Counted from the first letter of the stretch, positions 42,401-50,241 are shown. The stretch: 64,000 nt of DNA from Oceanospirillaceae bacterium (GCA_003521845.1 DPHB01000032.1:1-64000); one strand, 5' to 3'. Notes: generated by a model from the letters alone, not told the origin. Numbers and translations are program-made.

Positions 42401-43857
42401 TGAAGCTAGTATCACGCCCTGGTGTTGGTACTATCGCGGCTGGTGTGGCCAAGGCCTATGCTGACTTGATTACCATCTCTGGTTATGACGGTGGTACGGC
42501 CGCCAGTCCGCTAACTTCTATCCGCTATGCGGGCTCTCCTTGGGAGCTAGGTTTGGCTGATGCGCATCAGGCTCTACGCGGTAATGGTTTACGTGGCAAA
42601 GTACGTGTGCAAACCGATGGTGGTTTAAAGACCGGCCTTGATGTTATCAAAGCGGCAATCTTGGGTGCTGAGAGTTTTGGTTTTGGCACCTTACCGATGG
42701 TGGCCTTGGGTTGTAAGTATCTACGTATTTGTCATTTGAACAACTGCGCTACTGGTGTGGCAACACAAAACCAGCAGCTACGTGATGAGCATTTCCGCGG
42801 CACCGTGGAAATGGTGAAGCACTTGTTTACCTTTATTGCCCAAGAAGTGCGCGAGCTAATGGCGCAATTGGGCGTGCGTAGCCTGGAAGAATTGGTAGGT
42901 CGTACTGAGTTACTTGAAACTAGCCAAGGTTTGACTGCTAAGCAAAAGAACTTGGATTTGTCGCCCTTGCTGAGCACGGCTGGCATTGACCCTAGTCAGC
43001 CACAAACTTGTCAGCAGGAGCGTAACGCGCCGTATGACGTGGCGGCTATGAACCAGCGCATGATCGAAGACATGGAAGATGCCATCATCAACGCCAAGGG
43101 TGGTGAGTTTAGCTATGGCATCACTAACTGTGACCGCTCAGTGGGTGCGCGTGTGTCCGGTGCTATCGCTAAGCATCACGGCAACAAAGGACTGGTTGAG
43201 CATCCACTGGTTGTCAATCTAAAGGGTGTGGCTGGTCTGAGCTTTGGTGTATGGAACGCCACAGGTCTGCATATGCGCCTAGAAGGTGATGCTAACGACT
43301 ACGTCGGTAAGGGCATGGCTGGTGGTAAGCTGGTCATTTACCCGCCGCGGGTATCCCGTTTCCGATCTGAAGATACTGCCATCGTTGGTAACACCTGCTT
43401 ATACGGTGCAACCGGTGGTACCTTGTTAGCAGCGGGTTGTGCCGGTGAACGTTTCGCCGTACGTAACTCGGGGGCGCATGCGGTTATCGAAGGCGCTGGT
43501 GATCACTGTTGTGAATACATGACCGGTGGTATGGTAACGGTACTAGGTGAAACTGGTTATAACTTTGGTGCAGGCATGACCGGTGGTTTTGCCTTCGTAT
43601 TGGATATGGATCGCACCTTTGTGGATAAGTTTAACCCTGAGCTAATTGAAATTCGTCGTATCCGTGGCGAGTCCATGGAAGAGTACCGTAGTCATCTGCG
43701 CGGGATTTTGGCTGACTTTGCCGACGAAACGGGCAGTGAGTGGGGTAAAGAATTGAGCTACCACTTTGAAGATTACGTCAGCAAGTTCTGGTTGGTTAAG
43801 CCCAAGGCTACCAATTTACAGCAGCTTTTGGCTAGCACGCGTTCTACTACTGAGTAA
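39415..43857 (+). CDS. gltB: Glutamate synthase (NADPH) large subunit GltB
   Basis: GltB forms two glutamates from glutamine and 2-oxoglutarate. The 1480-residue protein has a 14-residue propeptide before the class II amidotransferase Cys15 (DNCGFGLIAHMHG). The central domain, the FMN-binding synthase domain (GEGGEDPARHG, ISGYDGGTAASPLTS), the [3Fe-4S] Cys cluster (CKYLRICHLNNCATGVATQ) and the C-terminal GXGXG beta-helix domain follow. It precedes gltD by 99 bases. With glnA it completes the GS-GOGAT route. Confidence 0.98.
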   Translation: MNAGLFNPQEFKDNCGFGLIAHMHGEPSHDLLQKAVESLTCMTHRGGIAADGKTGDGCGLLIQMPDNFMRQAAYNLFNEEMTEFFGVGMVFLSKDEDQASHSRSVLNRALEDNGLEVVGWREVPVDESCLGPIAQDALPKIEQVFVNSPGLRGEILEARLLVARKTTMFAMKGDNDFYICSLSHRVLSYKGLMMPVDLPVFYKDLGNPNLETAICTFHQRFSTNTLPRWQLAQPFRFLAHNGEINTIDGNRNWARARQNVLSTMLIPELQELEGVVNTTGSDSSSMDNMIELLVLGGMDVFRAVRLIMPPAWQNDELMDPDLRAFYEYNSMHMEPWDGPAGMVMNTGRYAVCMLDRNGLRPSRWVMTKDGYLVTASEIGTFDYAPEDVVAKGRVGPGQILAVDTHTGEVMHTADIDERLKAAQPYKKWLRKSAIRLEGTLNEEQSFDDFTESELKQHQKMYQVTFEERDQVLRPLAESGQEAVGSMGDDTPMAVLSSRVRSVYDYFRQQFAQVTNPPIDPLREAIVMSLETCLGRERNVFQEGPELAKRIVLGSPVLSASKYTDLLHMNVPGLRVFSININYDPAVGLEQAIKDVCAAAENAVRKRNTIIILSDRQIEKGKLPIPAAMATGAVHHHLTNEGLRCDANIVVDTGSARDSHHFAVLIGFGATAVYPYLSYRVLNDMVSSGEVVGNPIDCHKAYRKGINKGLLKILSKMGISTIASYRGAQLFEAIGMSSDVVAMCFKGVASRIEGARFVDFQVEQEALAAEAWIERKPIQQGGLLKYVHGGEYHAYNPDVVQTVQKAVQHGDYEIYKDYAKLVNERGVATLRDLFKLKQVTPVALAEVEPLEAIFKRFDSAAMSLGALSPEAHEALAVAMNELGGRSNSGEGGEDPARHGSMKRSKIKQIASGRFGVTPEYLANAEVLQIKVAQGAKPGEGGQLPGGKVNDLIATLRYSVPGVTLISPPPHHDIYSIEDLAQLIFDLKQVNPTAQVSVKLVSRPGVGTIAAGVAKAYADLITISGYDGGTAASPLTSIRYAGSPWELGLADAHQALRGNGLRGKVRVQTDGGLKTGLDVIKAAILGAESFGFGTLPMVALGCKYLRICHLNNCATGVATQNQQLRDEHFRGTVEMVKHLFTFIAQEVRELMAQLGVRSLEELVGRTELLETSQGLTAKQKNLDLSPLLSTAGIDPSQPQTCQQERNAPYDVAAMNQRMIEDMEDAIINAKGGEFSYGITNCDRSVGARVSGAIAKHHGNKGLVEHPLVVNLKGVAGLSFGVWNATGLHMRLEGDANDYVGKGMAGGKLVIYPPRVSRFRSEDTAIVGNTCLYGATGGTLLAAGCAGERFAVRNSGAHAVIEGAGDHCCEYMTGGMVTVLGETGYNFGAGMTGGFAFVLDMDRTFVDKFNPELIEIRRIRGESMEEYRSHLRGILADFADETGSEWGKELSYHFEDYVSKFWLVKPKATNLQQLLASTRSTTE

Positions 43858-43956
43858 GTTAAGTATTCGCTCAGCCCCAAGAGTGATTGGGGCAAGAACT
43901 TTATCGAAAACACGGGCAGCAAGTCTGCCTGTACAGAATTGAAAGATGAGGCAGAT

Positions 43957-45396
43957 ATGGCTCAACAACGTTTACAGAATAACTTCCAATTTTTGGATGT
44001 GGGTCGTCAAGATCCAAATAAAGTACCAGCGGCGAAGCGCAAGCGTGAGTTCGCCGAAATTTATGAGGCCTTCACACCTATTGAAGTAGCACCTCAGGCG
44101 CACCGTTGCTTGGCGTGTGGCAACCCTTATTGCGAATGGAAGTGCCCAGTGCACAACTACATTCCTGATTGGTTAAAGCTGGTTGCCGAAGGCAACATCA
44201 TCGAAGCGGCCGAGTTGAGTCACCAGACTAACGCCTTACCTGAAGTTTGTGGCCGTGTATGCCCACAAGACCGTTTGTGCGAAGGGGCTTGTACCCTTAA
44301 TGACGGCTTTGGTGCGGTAACTATCGGTTCCGTAGAAAAGTACATTACCGACACCGCGCTCAGCATGGGTTGGCGCCCAGATATGAGCAATGTCGTGCCT
44401 ACGGATAAGCGCGTTGCCATTATTGGTGCGGGTCCTGCAGGCCTTGCTTGCGCCGACGTCTTGGTACGTAATGGTGTGCAGCCCATCGTGTATGATCGTA
44501 ATCCTGAAATCGGCGGTTTGCTGACCTTTGGTATTCCCGAATTTAAGCTGGAAAAAGACGTGGTTACAAGGCGTCGCGATGTGCTCGAAGGTATGGGTGT
44601 TGAGTTCCGTTTAAACATGGAGGTTGGCAAGGACATTACGCTTGATAACTTGCTATCGGAATACGATGCCGTATTTATGGGCATGGGTACTTACAAGTAC
44701 ATGCGTGGTGGCTTCCCTGGTGAAGACCTAGATGGTGTTTACGAAGCTTTGCCTTATTTGATTTCCAATATTAACCGTCGCATGGGCTTTGAAACCGATG
44801 CTGCAGACTTTGTGGATATGGCGGGTCAGCGTGTGGTGGTGCTTGGTGGTGGTGATACGGCTATGGACTGCAACCGCACAGCGATTCGCCAAGCAGCCAC
44901 TAGCGTACAGTGTGCTTACCGTCGTGACGAAGCCAATATGCCGGGTTCGGTTAAAGAAGTCACCAATTCCAAAGAAGAAGGTGTTGAGTTCCTGTTTAAC
45001 CGTTCACCGGTAGAAGTGGTTGGTGAAAATGGCAAGGTCACTGGCATTAAACTAGTGACTACCGAGCTAGGCGAAGCCGATGAAAACGGCCGTCGTCGCC
45101 CAGTTGTGATTGCCGGTAGTGAAGAGATCGTAGCGGCAGACGCCGTGATCGTCGCCTTTGGTTTCAGTCCCAGCCCACAACCGTGGATGGCTGACGCAGG
45201 CATTCAGTTAGACCAGTGGGATCGCGTTAAAGTGGTCCAGTCTACGGATCTGGTTAACAAAGCCTACGCTTTCCAAACTACCAACGCCAAGATCTTTGCC
45301 GGTGGTGACATGGTACGTGGTTCTGACCTTGTGGTTACCGCCATTGCCGAAGGCCGCGACGCTGCCGAAGGCATTTTGGACTTCTTAGAAGTTTAA
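43957..45396 (+). CDS. gltD: Glutamate synthase (NADPH) small subunit GltD
   Basis: GltD takes electrons from NADPH through FAD and two [4Fe-4S] clusters to GltB. The 479-residue protein has N-terminal Cys motifs (CLACGNPYCEWKCPVHNYIP and VCGRVCPQDRLCEGAC), the FAD fold AIIGAGPAGLACAD, and the NADPH fold VVLGGGDTAMDC. The ATG at 43957 is chosen because TGAGG precedes it; an upstream TTG at 43939 is in frame but poor. Confidence 0.97.
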   Translation: MAQQRLQNNFQFLDVGRQDPNKVPAAKRKREFAEIYEAFTPIEVAPQAHRCLACGNPYCEWKCPVHNYIPDWLKLVAEGNIIEAAELSHQTNALPEVCGRVCPQDRLCEGACTLNDGFGAVTIGSVEKYITDTALSMGWRPDMSNVVPTDKRVAIIGAGPAGLACADVLVRNGVQPIVYDRNPEIGGLLTFGIPEFKLEKDVVTRRRDVLEGMGVEFRLNMEVGKDITLDNLLSEYDAVFMGMGTYKYMRGGFPGEDLDGVYEALPYLISNINRRMGFETDAADFVDMAGQRVVVLGGGDTAMDCNRTAIRQAATSVQCAYRRDEANMPGSVKEVTNSKEEGVEFLFNRSPVEVVGENGKVTGIKLVTTELGEADENGRRRPVVIAGSEEIVAADAVIVAFGFSPSPQPWMADAGIQLDQWDRVKVVQSTDLVNKAYAFQTTNAKIFAGGDMVRGSDLVVTAIAEGRDAAEGILDFLEV

Positions 45397-45402
45397 ATCT
45401 AG

Positions 45403-45449
45403 GGGACTGGCTTTTCTGGCTCGCGCAGCGAGGCAGAAGTGCCTGTCCC
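45403..45449 (-). repeat. Single hairpin repeat after gltD
   Basis: One 47-base unit in reverse orientation, GGGACTGGCTTTT...GTGCCTGTCCC, starting seven bases after the gltD stop. Its complementary ends could form a terminator-like stem for gltD. Same family as at 3701, 10155 and 21294. Confidence 0.8.
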
Positions 45450-45489
45450 TTCCAACCTTCCAACCTTCCAACCTTCCAACCTTCCAACC
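45450..45489. repeat. Five tandem copies of TTCCAACC
   Basis: Five exact 8-base units immediately follow the hairpin repeat. This is a simple-sequence tract in non-coding DNA, and its copy number is likely to vary between strains by slippage. Confidence 0.95.
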
Positions 45490-45563
45490 TGTGCCAATGA
45501 CAGCACTAGTCTGCTAACTCAGCGTGCCAAAATACCCACCTTGGCTGAGCCTGTTATGGGGCT

Positions 45564-45845
45564 TTAAGAAACTAGTTTTTTCTGTGCTGAAAATGGGCTT
45601 AGCCCTAGCCAAACTTGCATGGAAGCCGCTATGGCCTTGGTGCCACTCAAGCGCATACGTGCACGCTCCTTCTTGACGGTCGTTAATCCCATCCAAATTG
45701 CAGTCATGGTTTTAAGGTCCGTGTTGACATAAAGATCGATATCGAATCCTGGGTCTACTGAACATAAGTCGACTTCACCGTTAGCTTCAACGACTAGCCA
45801 CCAGCATTGCTTCGATTGATAGGTTGTCAGGCACCATGTTAGCAA
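45564..45845 (-). pseudogene. Remnant of an HxlR-type regulator (C-terminal SCP2-like part only)
   Basis: The 93-codon open frame matches the C-terminal sterol-carrier-like half found in some HxlR winged-helix regulators: WWLVVEANGEVDLCSVDPGFDIDLYV-type text with TMTAIWMG and a final VWLGLSPFS. The N-terminal winged-helix DNA-binding half is absent; upstream of codon 1 lie the operator and promoter of a toxin-antitoxin pair on the other strand. It therefore looks truncated by insertion of that pair or by a deletion, and is unlikely to act as a regulator. Confidence 0.75.
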
Positions 45846-45850
45846 TACAC

Positions 45851-45880
45851 AACGTTATAGTGTTATGATGCTATAACGTT
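45851..45880 (+). promoter_or_regulatory. Operator/promoter of the toxin-antitoxin pair
   Basis: AACGTTATAG and CTATAACGTT are perfect 10-base inverted halves around a 10-base spacer that contains an extended -10 (TGTTATGAT). Such a dyad over the promoter is typical of autorepression by ribbon-helix-helix antitoxins. AAGGAGG follows at 45884-45890. Confidence 0.85.
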
Positions 45881-45895
45881 GTTAAGGAGGTGGTA

Positions 45896-46129
45896 ATGAG
45901 CCAGCTATCAAAGCGATCCACAGTTTATTTTGAGCCGGCAATACATAATGCCTTGAAGATACGCGCGGCGGCTTCTCATGCGTCAATATCAGAACTCGTT
46001 GATGAAGCGGTGCGCTTGCTAATGCGTGAAGATCAAGAGGATCTACAGTCTTTTGCTGAGCGTGTAAATGAGCCCGAAATCAGCTATGAAGCCTTGCTGA
46101 GCGATTTAAGCAAGCATGGCAAAATATAA
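45896..46129 (+). CDS. Antitoxin of a RelE/ParE-type pair (ribbon-helix-helix)
   Basis: A 77-residue protein. The N-terminus (SKRSTVYFEPAIHNALKIRAAASHASISELVDEAVRLLM) is a ribbon-helix-helix DNA-binding domain of the CopG/Arc type; the acidic C-terminal part (EISYEALLSDLSKHGKI) would wrap the toxin. The ATG at 45896 is chosen because a perfect AAGGAGG lies five bases upstream; a GTG at 45890 is within it. It overlaps the toxin gene by 14 bases and probably represses the dyad operator at 45851. Confidence 0.9.
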   Translation: MSQLSKRSTVYFEPAIHNALKIRAAASHASISELVDEAVRLLMREDQEDLQSFAERVNEPEISYEALLSDLSKHGKI

Positions 46130-46379
46130 TATAAGCTTTAAAAAGTCCGTCGCCAAGGACTTACGTAGCATGCCTGCAGTAGATGTGAAACGTATACTGT
46201 CTCGTATCGAAAGGTTAGCGCAGGAGCCTAGGGGTGAGGGTTGTATCAAGCTTGCAGGGCATGACAAATACCGTGTTCGCCAAGGGCTCTACCGCATCAT
46301 TTACCAAATCAGAGATAACGAGTTGATCGTTAATGTGGTCAAAATCGGTCATAGATCGAGTATCTATAAAATCACTTAA
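46116..46379 (+). CDS. RelE/ParE family toxin
   Basis: An 87-residue basic protein with the RelE/ParE fold: YNISFKKSVAKDLRSMP at the start, KLAGHDKYRVRQGLYRIIYQI in the centre, and VNVVKIGHRSSIY at the end. The GLYRIIY and KIGHR motifs resemble RelE-type mRNA interferases more than gyrase poisons, but the target cannot be decided from sequence. It appears intact. Its last bases overlap the end of convergent rhlE by four. Confidence 0.9.
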   Translation: MAKYNISFKKSVAKDLRSMPAVDVKRILSRIERLAQEPRGEGCIKLAGHDKYRVRQGLYRIIYQIRDNELIVNVVKIGHRSSIYKIT

Positions 46380-47695
46380 CCCCAAATGCCCTTATTAGCT
46401 CTATCGGCAATTATTTTTGCTTTAGGTTTTTGCGAGGGCTTGCTCTGAGTGTCTAATTTGGTTTTGGGTTTGGCGTTCGGCTTTGGCCCTTTAGGCTGGG
46501 GTGCCTGGCTTTTACGCACATAATTTAAAATCGAAATAGGCACTAGCTTGCGCACGGGGAAACCGTCAATTTCTCGGCGTTCGATAAGGTGGTCTAGGCG
46601 GCTTTCTATAGCGCACAGGTTTTTGAAATCGCCCCAGGCCACAAAAGATATGGCTTCGCCAGGTGCGCCCGCGCGGCCGGTACGGCCTATGCGATGGATG
46701 TAGTCTTCTGGTTTAAACGGTAGGTCATAGTTTACCACGCGGCTCAGCTTGCCAATATCGATGCCACGGGCGGCAACGCCAGTAGCTACTAGGTATTTAA
46801 TTTTACCCGATTTGAAATCGGCTAAAATTTTCTCACGCATGACTTGGCTTCTATCACCATGAATCGCTTCGGCCTCTATGCCACGCTTGGCTAATTGCAC
46901 AACGAGTTTGGCTGCGGCGTGTTTTTTATCGATGAAGATGAGGGTCTGGTCCCAGTTTTGCTCTTTAATCAGATGGCTAAGCAGCGCGGATTTGGTGTCT
47001 TTGTCGACCGTGATTAACCATTGATTGATGGTCTCTGCGGCTTTGGTTTTAGGTGAAATAGCTATTTCTATGGCAGGGCTTGATGCGGCCGCATGGGAAA
47101 AATTATCCGCAAGCTTACGTACATCATCACTCATGGTGGCCGAGAACAACAGGTTCTGACGTTGTACTGGCAAGCGATCGGTGATGTCTTGAACTTCACG
47201 CGTGGAGCCCATTTCTATCATGCGGTCGGCTTCGTCTAACACCAGTACTTCAAGTTCATCAAAGTGCAGCGCACGTTGGTGGGCAAGATCTAGCAGTCTG
47301 CCAGGTGTGGCAACCAGGACGTCAACGCCTTGGATGAGGCGTTGTTTTTGTGTTTCTGTATCAACGCCGCCATAAACGGCAAATGTGCTTAGGTTGAGGT
47401 GTTTGCTGTATTGCTCAACATTGTTTGCCACCTGCACGGCTAGTTCCCGTGTTGGGGTAAGAATCAGTGCGCGTATGCGTTTGCCGCGCAATTTTCTTGG
47501 TTGGTTAAATAATTCTAAAATGGGTAGTACAAAAGCGGCGGTTTTGCCGGTACCTGTCTGGGCTGTAGCAAGCAAATCTTTGCCTGCTAGCACGACCGGA
47601 ATGGCTTGTTTTTGGATGGGTGTGGGCTGGCTATATCCCTGCTCGGCAATTGCTTGAGTAATGGGATTGGATAATCCAAGGTTTGAGAATGACAT
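46376..47695 (-). CDS. rhlE: DEAD-box RNA helicase RhlE
   Basis: A 439-residue ATP-dependent RNA helicase. The Q motif (FSNLGLSNPITQAIAEQGY...PTPIQKQAIP), AQTGTGKT, PTRELAVQ, DEAD, SAT, ARGID and HRIGRTGRAG are all present. The C-terminal tail (about 390-439) is Lys/Pro/Gln-rich, as in RhlE proteins, and probably binds RNA. Such helicases act in ribosome maturation and RNA decay. It is a single gene, convergent with the toxin. Confidence 0.94.
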   Translation of the reverse strand: MSFSNLGLSNPITQAIAEQGYSQPTPIQKQAIPVVLAGKDLLATAQTGTGKTAAFVLPILELFNQPRKLRGKRIRALILTPTRELAVQVANNVEQYSKHLNLSTFAVYGGVDTETQKQRLIQGVDVLVATPGRLLDLAHQRALHFDELEVLVLDEADRMIEMGSTREVQDITDRLPVQRQNLLFSATMSDDVRKLADNFSHAAASSPAIEIAISPKTKAAETINQWLITVDKDTKSALLSHLIKEQNWDQTLIFIDKKHAAAKLVVQLAKRGIEAEAIHGDRSQVMREKILADFKSGKIKYLVATGVAARGIDIGKLSRVVNYDLPFKPEDYIHRIGRTGRAGAPGEAISFVAWGDFKNLCAIESRLDHLIERREIDGFPVRKLVPISILNYVRKSQAPQPKGPKPNAKPKTKLDTQSKPSQKPKAKIIADRANKGIWG

Positions 47696-47864
47696 AAGGG
47701 TCTAGTGCCTCGGATCGGTTTTACAGTGGAGAAGAGCCTATTATACCAGTAACACGGCAAAGTATTGATCGGAATCTTTGTATTTTGGCGCCTAGGGTTA
47801 TATTATAGCTTACTGAAATAACCTCTCGAAATAGCCCATTACTGGATCAAATTCCTAGCTTATT

Positions 47865-48935
47865 ATGACTGAATTGAAAAACGATCGTTTCCTGCGCGCT
47901 TTGATGCGTGAACCTGTTGATGTTACCCCTGTCTGGATGATGCGCCAAGCTGGTCGCTACCTACCAGAATATCGCGCTACTCGCGCTGACGCTGGTGACT
48001 TCTTGAGCCTTTGCAAAAACGCCGATTTTGCCTGTGAAGTCACTTTGCAGCCACTACGTCGTTACGAACTAGATGCCGCTATCCTGTTTTCAGATATTTT
48101 AACCGTGCCTGATGCCATGGGCCTAGGTTTGTACTTTGAAACTGGCGAAGGTCCTAAGTTTGAACGTCCAGTGCGTACCGAAGCCGATGTTGCCGCTTTA
48201 ACCGTACCGAAAATGGATGACGACCTGGGTTACGTCATGAATGCTGTCAGCACCATTCGTAATGCGCTAAATGGTGATGTGCCACTAATTGGCTTCTCCG
48301 GAAGTCCGTGGACACTGGCTACCTACATGATTGAAGGTGGTTCCTCTAAGGACTTTCGTCATATCAAGGCCATGATGTATAAGACACCTGAACTACTACA
48401 TCAAGTCTTGTCGGTGTTGGCTGATGCTGTTACCGAATACCTTAATGCGCAGATTGCGGCGGGTGCTCAAGCTGTGCAAATCTTTGATACCTGGGGTGGT
48501 GTGTTAAGTGGCCCTTGCTACGACGCCTTCTCCTTACAGTATATGCAACGTATCCTAAATGGCCTCACTAAAGAAGCCGAAGGTCGTCGTGTGCCTGCTA
48601 TCATGTTCACCAAGAACGGTGGGCAGTGGTTGGAAAGCATGGCTGAAACTGGCGCCGATGCGCTAGGTCTAGATTGGACAACAGAAATCGGTTCCGCTCG
48701 CGGCCGTATTGGCGACAAGGTTGCTTTGCAAGGCAACATGGACCCCAGCGTTTTATATGCTGACGCCCCTGTTATTCAAGCCGAAGTGGGCCGTATCTTG
48801 GCTGATTTTGGTGCCAACGATGGTCACGTATTCAACTTGGGTCATGGTATCCACCAGTTTGTGGATCCAGAAAGTGCCAAGATCTTTGTTGACGCGGTAC
48901 ACGAGCAAAGCGCTCAGTATCACACTAATCGTTAA
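47865..48935 (+). CDS. hemE: Uroporphyrinogen decarboxylase HemE
   Basis: HemE removes four carboxyl groups from uroporphyrinogen III to give coproporphyrinogen III. The 356-residue protein has the substrate-binding N-terminal motif PVWMMRQAGRYLPEYRA, the Asp in FSDILT, and GFSGSPWTLATYMIEGG. It acts directly after the hemCD products encoded 3 kb downstream. A short perfect hairpin follows its stop. Confidence 0.98.
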   Translation: MTELKNDRFLRALMREPVDVTPVWMMRQAGRYLPEYRATRADAGDFLSLCKNADFACEVTLQPLRRYELDAAILFSDILTVPDAMGLGLYFETGEGPKFERPVRTEADVAALTVPKMDDDLGYVMNAVSTIRNALNGDVPLIGFSGSPWTLATYMIEGGSSKDFRHIKAMMYKTPELLHQVLSVLADAVTEYLNAQIAAGAQAVQIFDTWGGVLSGPCYDAFSLQYMQRILNGLTKEAEGRRVPAIMFTKNGGQWLESMAETGADALGLDWTTEIGSARGRIGDKVALQGNMDPSVLYADAPVIQAEVGRILADFGANDGHVFNLGHGIHQFVDPESAKIFVDAVHEQSAQYHTNR

Positions 48936-48940
48936 TTAGA

Positions 48941-48960
48941 AGCGGAGCTCAGGCTCCGCT
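48941..48960 (+). terminator. Hairpin after hemE
   Basis: AGCGGAGC-TCAG-GCTCCGCT is a perfect 8-bp stem six bases after the hemE stop, followed only by ATTTG. It is a weak terminator or a processing signal, and partial read-through to the next gene is likely. Confidence 0.6.
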
Positions 48961-48980
48961 ATTTGTTCCTGAGGTGGTTA

Positions 48981-49319
48981 ATGCCACATTGTGTTATTGA
49001 GTGTAGTACTGGTATTGAGCAATATATTGCGCCGCGCGAGCTGATGGAAAACGTATTTGACGGTGTCATGGCGTCCGAGTTGTTTGCCACGAAAGACGTT
49101 AAGGTGCGCACGCAGCTTTTTGACCAGTTCATGTCTGGTGCTAATCATCGCTTTTTTGTGCACGTGAATGTGCACCTGTTACCAGGTCGTACAGATGCAC
49201 AAAAAACAGCATTAAGTGACCTTGTCTTGGCTGGACTCGAAGGGCTGGGTATACCGTCCTTGGAGATTAGCGTGCAAGCCATCGACCTAGAAACAAGCTA
49301 TGTCAAAGCGCTTACCTAG
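48981..49319 (+). CDS. 5-carboxymethyl-2-hydroxymuconate isomerase-like tautomerase
   Basis: A 112-residue protein of the CHMI branch of the tautomerase superfamily. MPHCVIECS begins the family sequence, so Pro2 becomes the catalytic N-terminal Pro after Met removal. The family text HFFVHVNVHLLPGRT-like segment and a C-terminal ISVQAIDLETSYVKAL are present. Start ATG 48981 is chosen for this reason and for the GAGGTGG before it. In homoprotocatechuate degradation CHMI acts with other hpa enzymes, but none is nearby, so the substrate here is unknown. Confidence 0.88.
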   Translation: MPHCVIECSTGIEQYIAPRELMENVFDGVMASELFATKDVKVRTQLFDQFMSGANHRFFVHVNVHLLPGRTDAQKTALSDLVLAGLEGLGIPSLEISVQAIDLETSYVKALT

Positions 49320-49334
49320 CGACGCACTCACCCT

Positions 49335-49418
49335 CGTCGTTGTGAGCCAAAGGCGAACACGTCGTCATTGCGGACCGAAGGCGTATAGCTCGTCATTGCG
49401 AGCCGAAGGCGTGGCAAT
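49335..49418. repeat. 28-bp tandem array, three diverged units
   Basis: Three units start at 49335, 49363 and 49391, exactly 28 bases apart. Each has a conserved 21-base part of the form CGTCATTGCGAGCCGAAGGC and about seven variable bases. A reverse-complement unit follows at 49453-49476 and a fragment (TTGCAATGACGG) near 49489-49500. The array fills the gap between the convergent tautomerase gene and trmB. Confidence 0.8.
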
Positions 49419-49452
49419 CGCTTCACTTTGGCACTTTGCCTGCTAGAGCGCA

Positions 49453-49476
49453 GCTTCGCTGCGCTCGCAATGACGG
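49453..49476. repeat. 24-bp dispersed repeat, copy 2
   Basis: Identical to 468-491. Its core CTCGCAATGACG pairs with the units of the adjacent 28-bp array, so the region 49391-49476 could fold into a large stem. Confidence 0.75.
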
Positions 49477-49513
49477 TATTTTAGGCGCTTGCAATGACGG
49501 TGTTTTAAGCGCT

Positions 49514-50236
49514 TTACCGGCTCTGATACATCAAATCCCAAACCCCGTGGCCTTTGCCTTCACCCCGTCTTTGAAACTTGGTAACCGGGCGAAAGTCTGG
49601 TTGTGGCGAAAATTGGCCAGCGCCTGCTAGGTTGCTGTAACCTGGAGCCACTTCCATCACTTCCATCATGTGTTCTGCATAAGGTTGCCAGTCCGTGGCC
49701 ATATGAAATATGCCCTTGGGGGCGAGCTTTTGGCGGATGTCTTGGGCAAATTTTGGTTGCACGATACGGCGCTTGTTGTGCTTCTTTTTATGCCAAGGGT
49801 CAGGGAAGAATAGCTGTACACCAGCTAGGCTATGGTCGGCAATGCACTGGGCCATGACTTCAATGGCGTCATCACAAAATACTTTAAGATTAGTGAGGCC
49901 TTGGGCCTGCGCATTGTTGAGTAAACGGCCGACACCGGGCTTATGCACTTCGATACCGAGATAGTTGTTCTCTGGCATGGTCTTCGCCATGGTTATGAGA
50001 GAGTCTCCCATGCCAAAACCAATTTCCATAATGACTGGGTTGTCGTTGCCAAACAGCTGCTTAAAGTCTAATAAGCCGTCAACTAGTTGCAAGCCAAAGT
50101 TTGGCCATTGCTGGTCTAGCGCATTCTGCTGGCTTGGCGTCATGCGGCCCGAGCGCTGCACGAAGCTGCGAATGCGGCGTGGGTTGTCAACGGAATAGGA
50201 AGCTGGTGATTGGTTTGTGTCTTGCTGTTCTTGCAT
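49514..50236 (-). CDS. trmB: tRNA (guanine-N7)-methyltransferase TrmB
   Basis: TrmB makes m7G46 in tRNA variable loops using SAM. The 240-residue protein has the SAM-binding motif MEIGFGMGDSL, LGIEVHKPGVG, and the family signature FFPDPWHKKKHNKRRIVQ. The first 40 residues are polar and variable, as usual. It starts five bases after the DUF423 gene ends, on the same strand. Confidence 0.97.
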   Translation of the reverse strand: MQEQQDTNQSPASYSVDNPRRIRSFVQRSGRMTPSQQNALDQQWPNFGLQLVDGLLDFKQLFGNDNPVIMEIGFGMGDSLITMAKTMPENNYLGIEVHKPGVGRLLNNAQAQGLTNLKVFCDDAIEVMAQCIADHSLAGVQLFFPDPWHKKKHNKRRIVQPKFAQDIRQKLAPKGIFHMATDWQPYAEHMMEVMEVAPGYSNLAGAGQFSPQPDFRPVTKFQRRGEGKGHGVWDLMYQSR

Positions 50237-50241
50237 GGCTG

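Noticed and set aside
49335..49418. A CRISPR-like array because of regular 28-bp spacing
   Set aside because: The variable parts are only about seven bases, units are diverged, and no cas genes are near. It is a tandem REP-like array.
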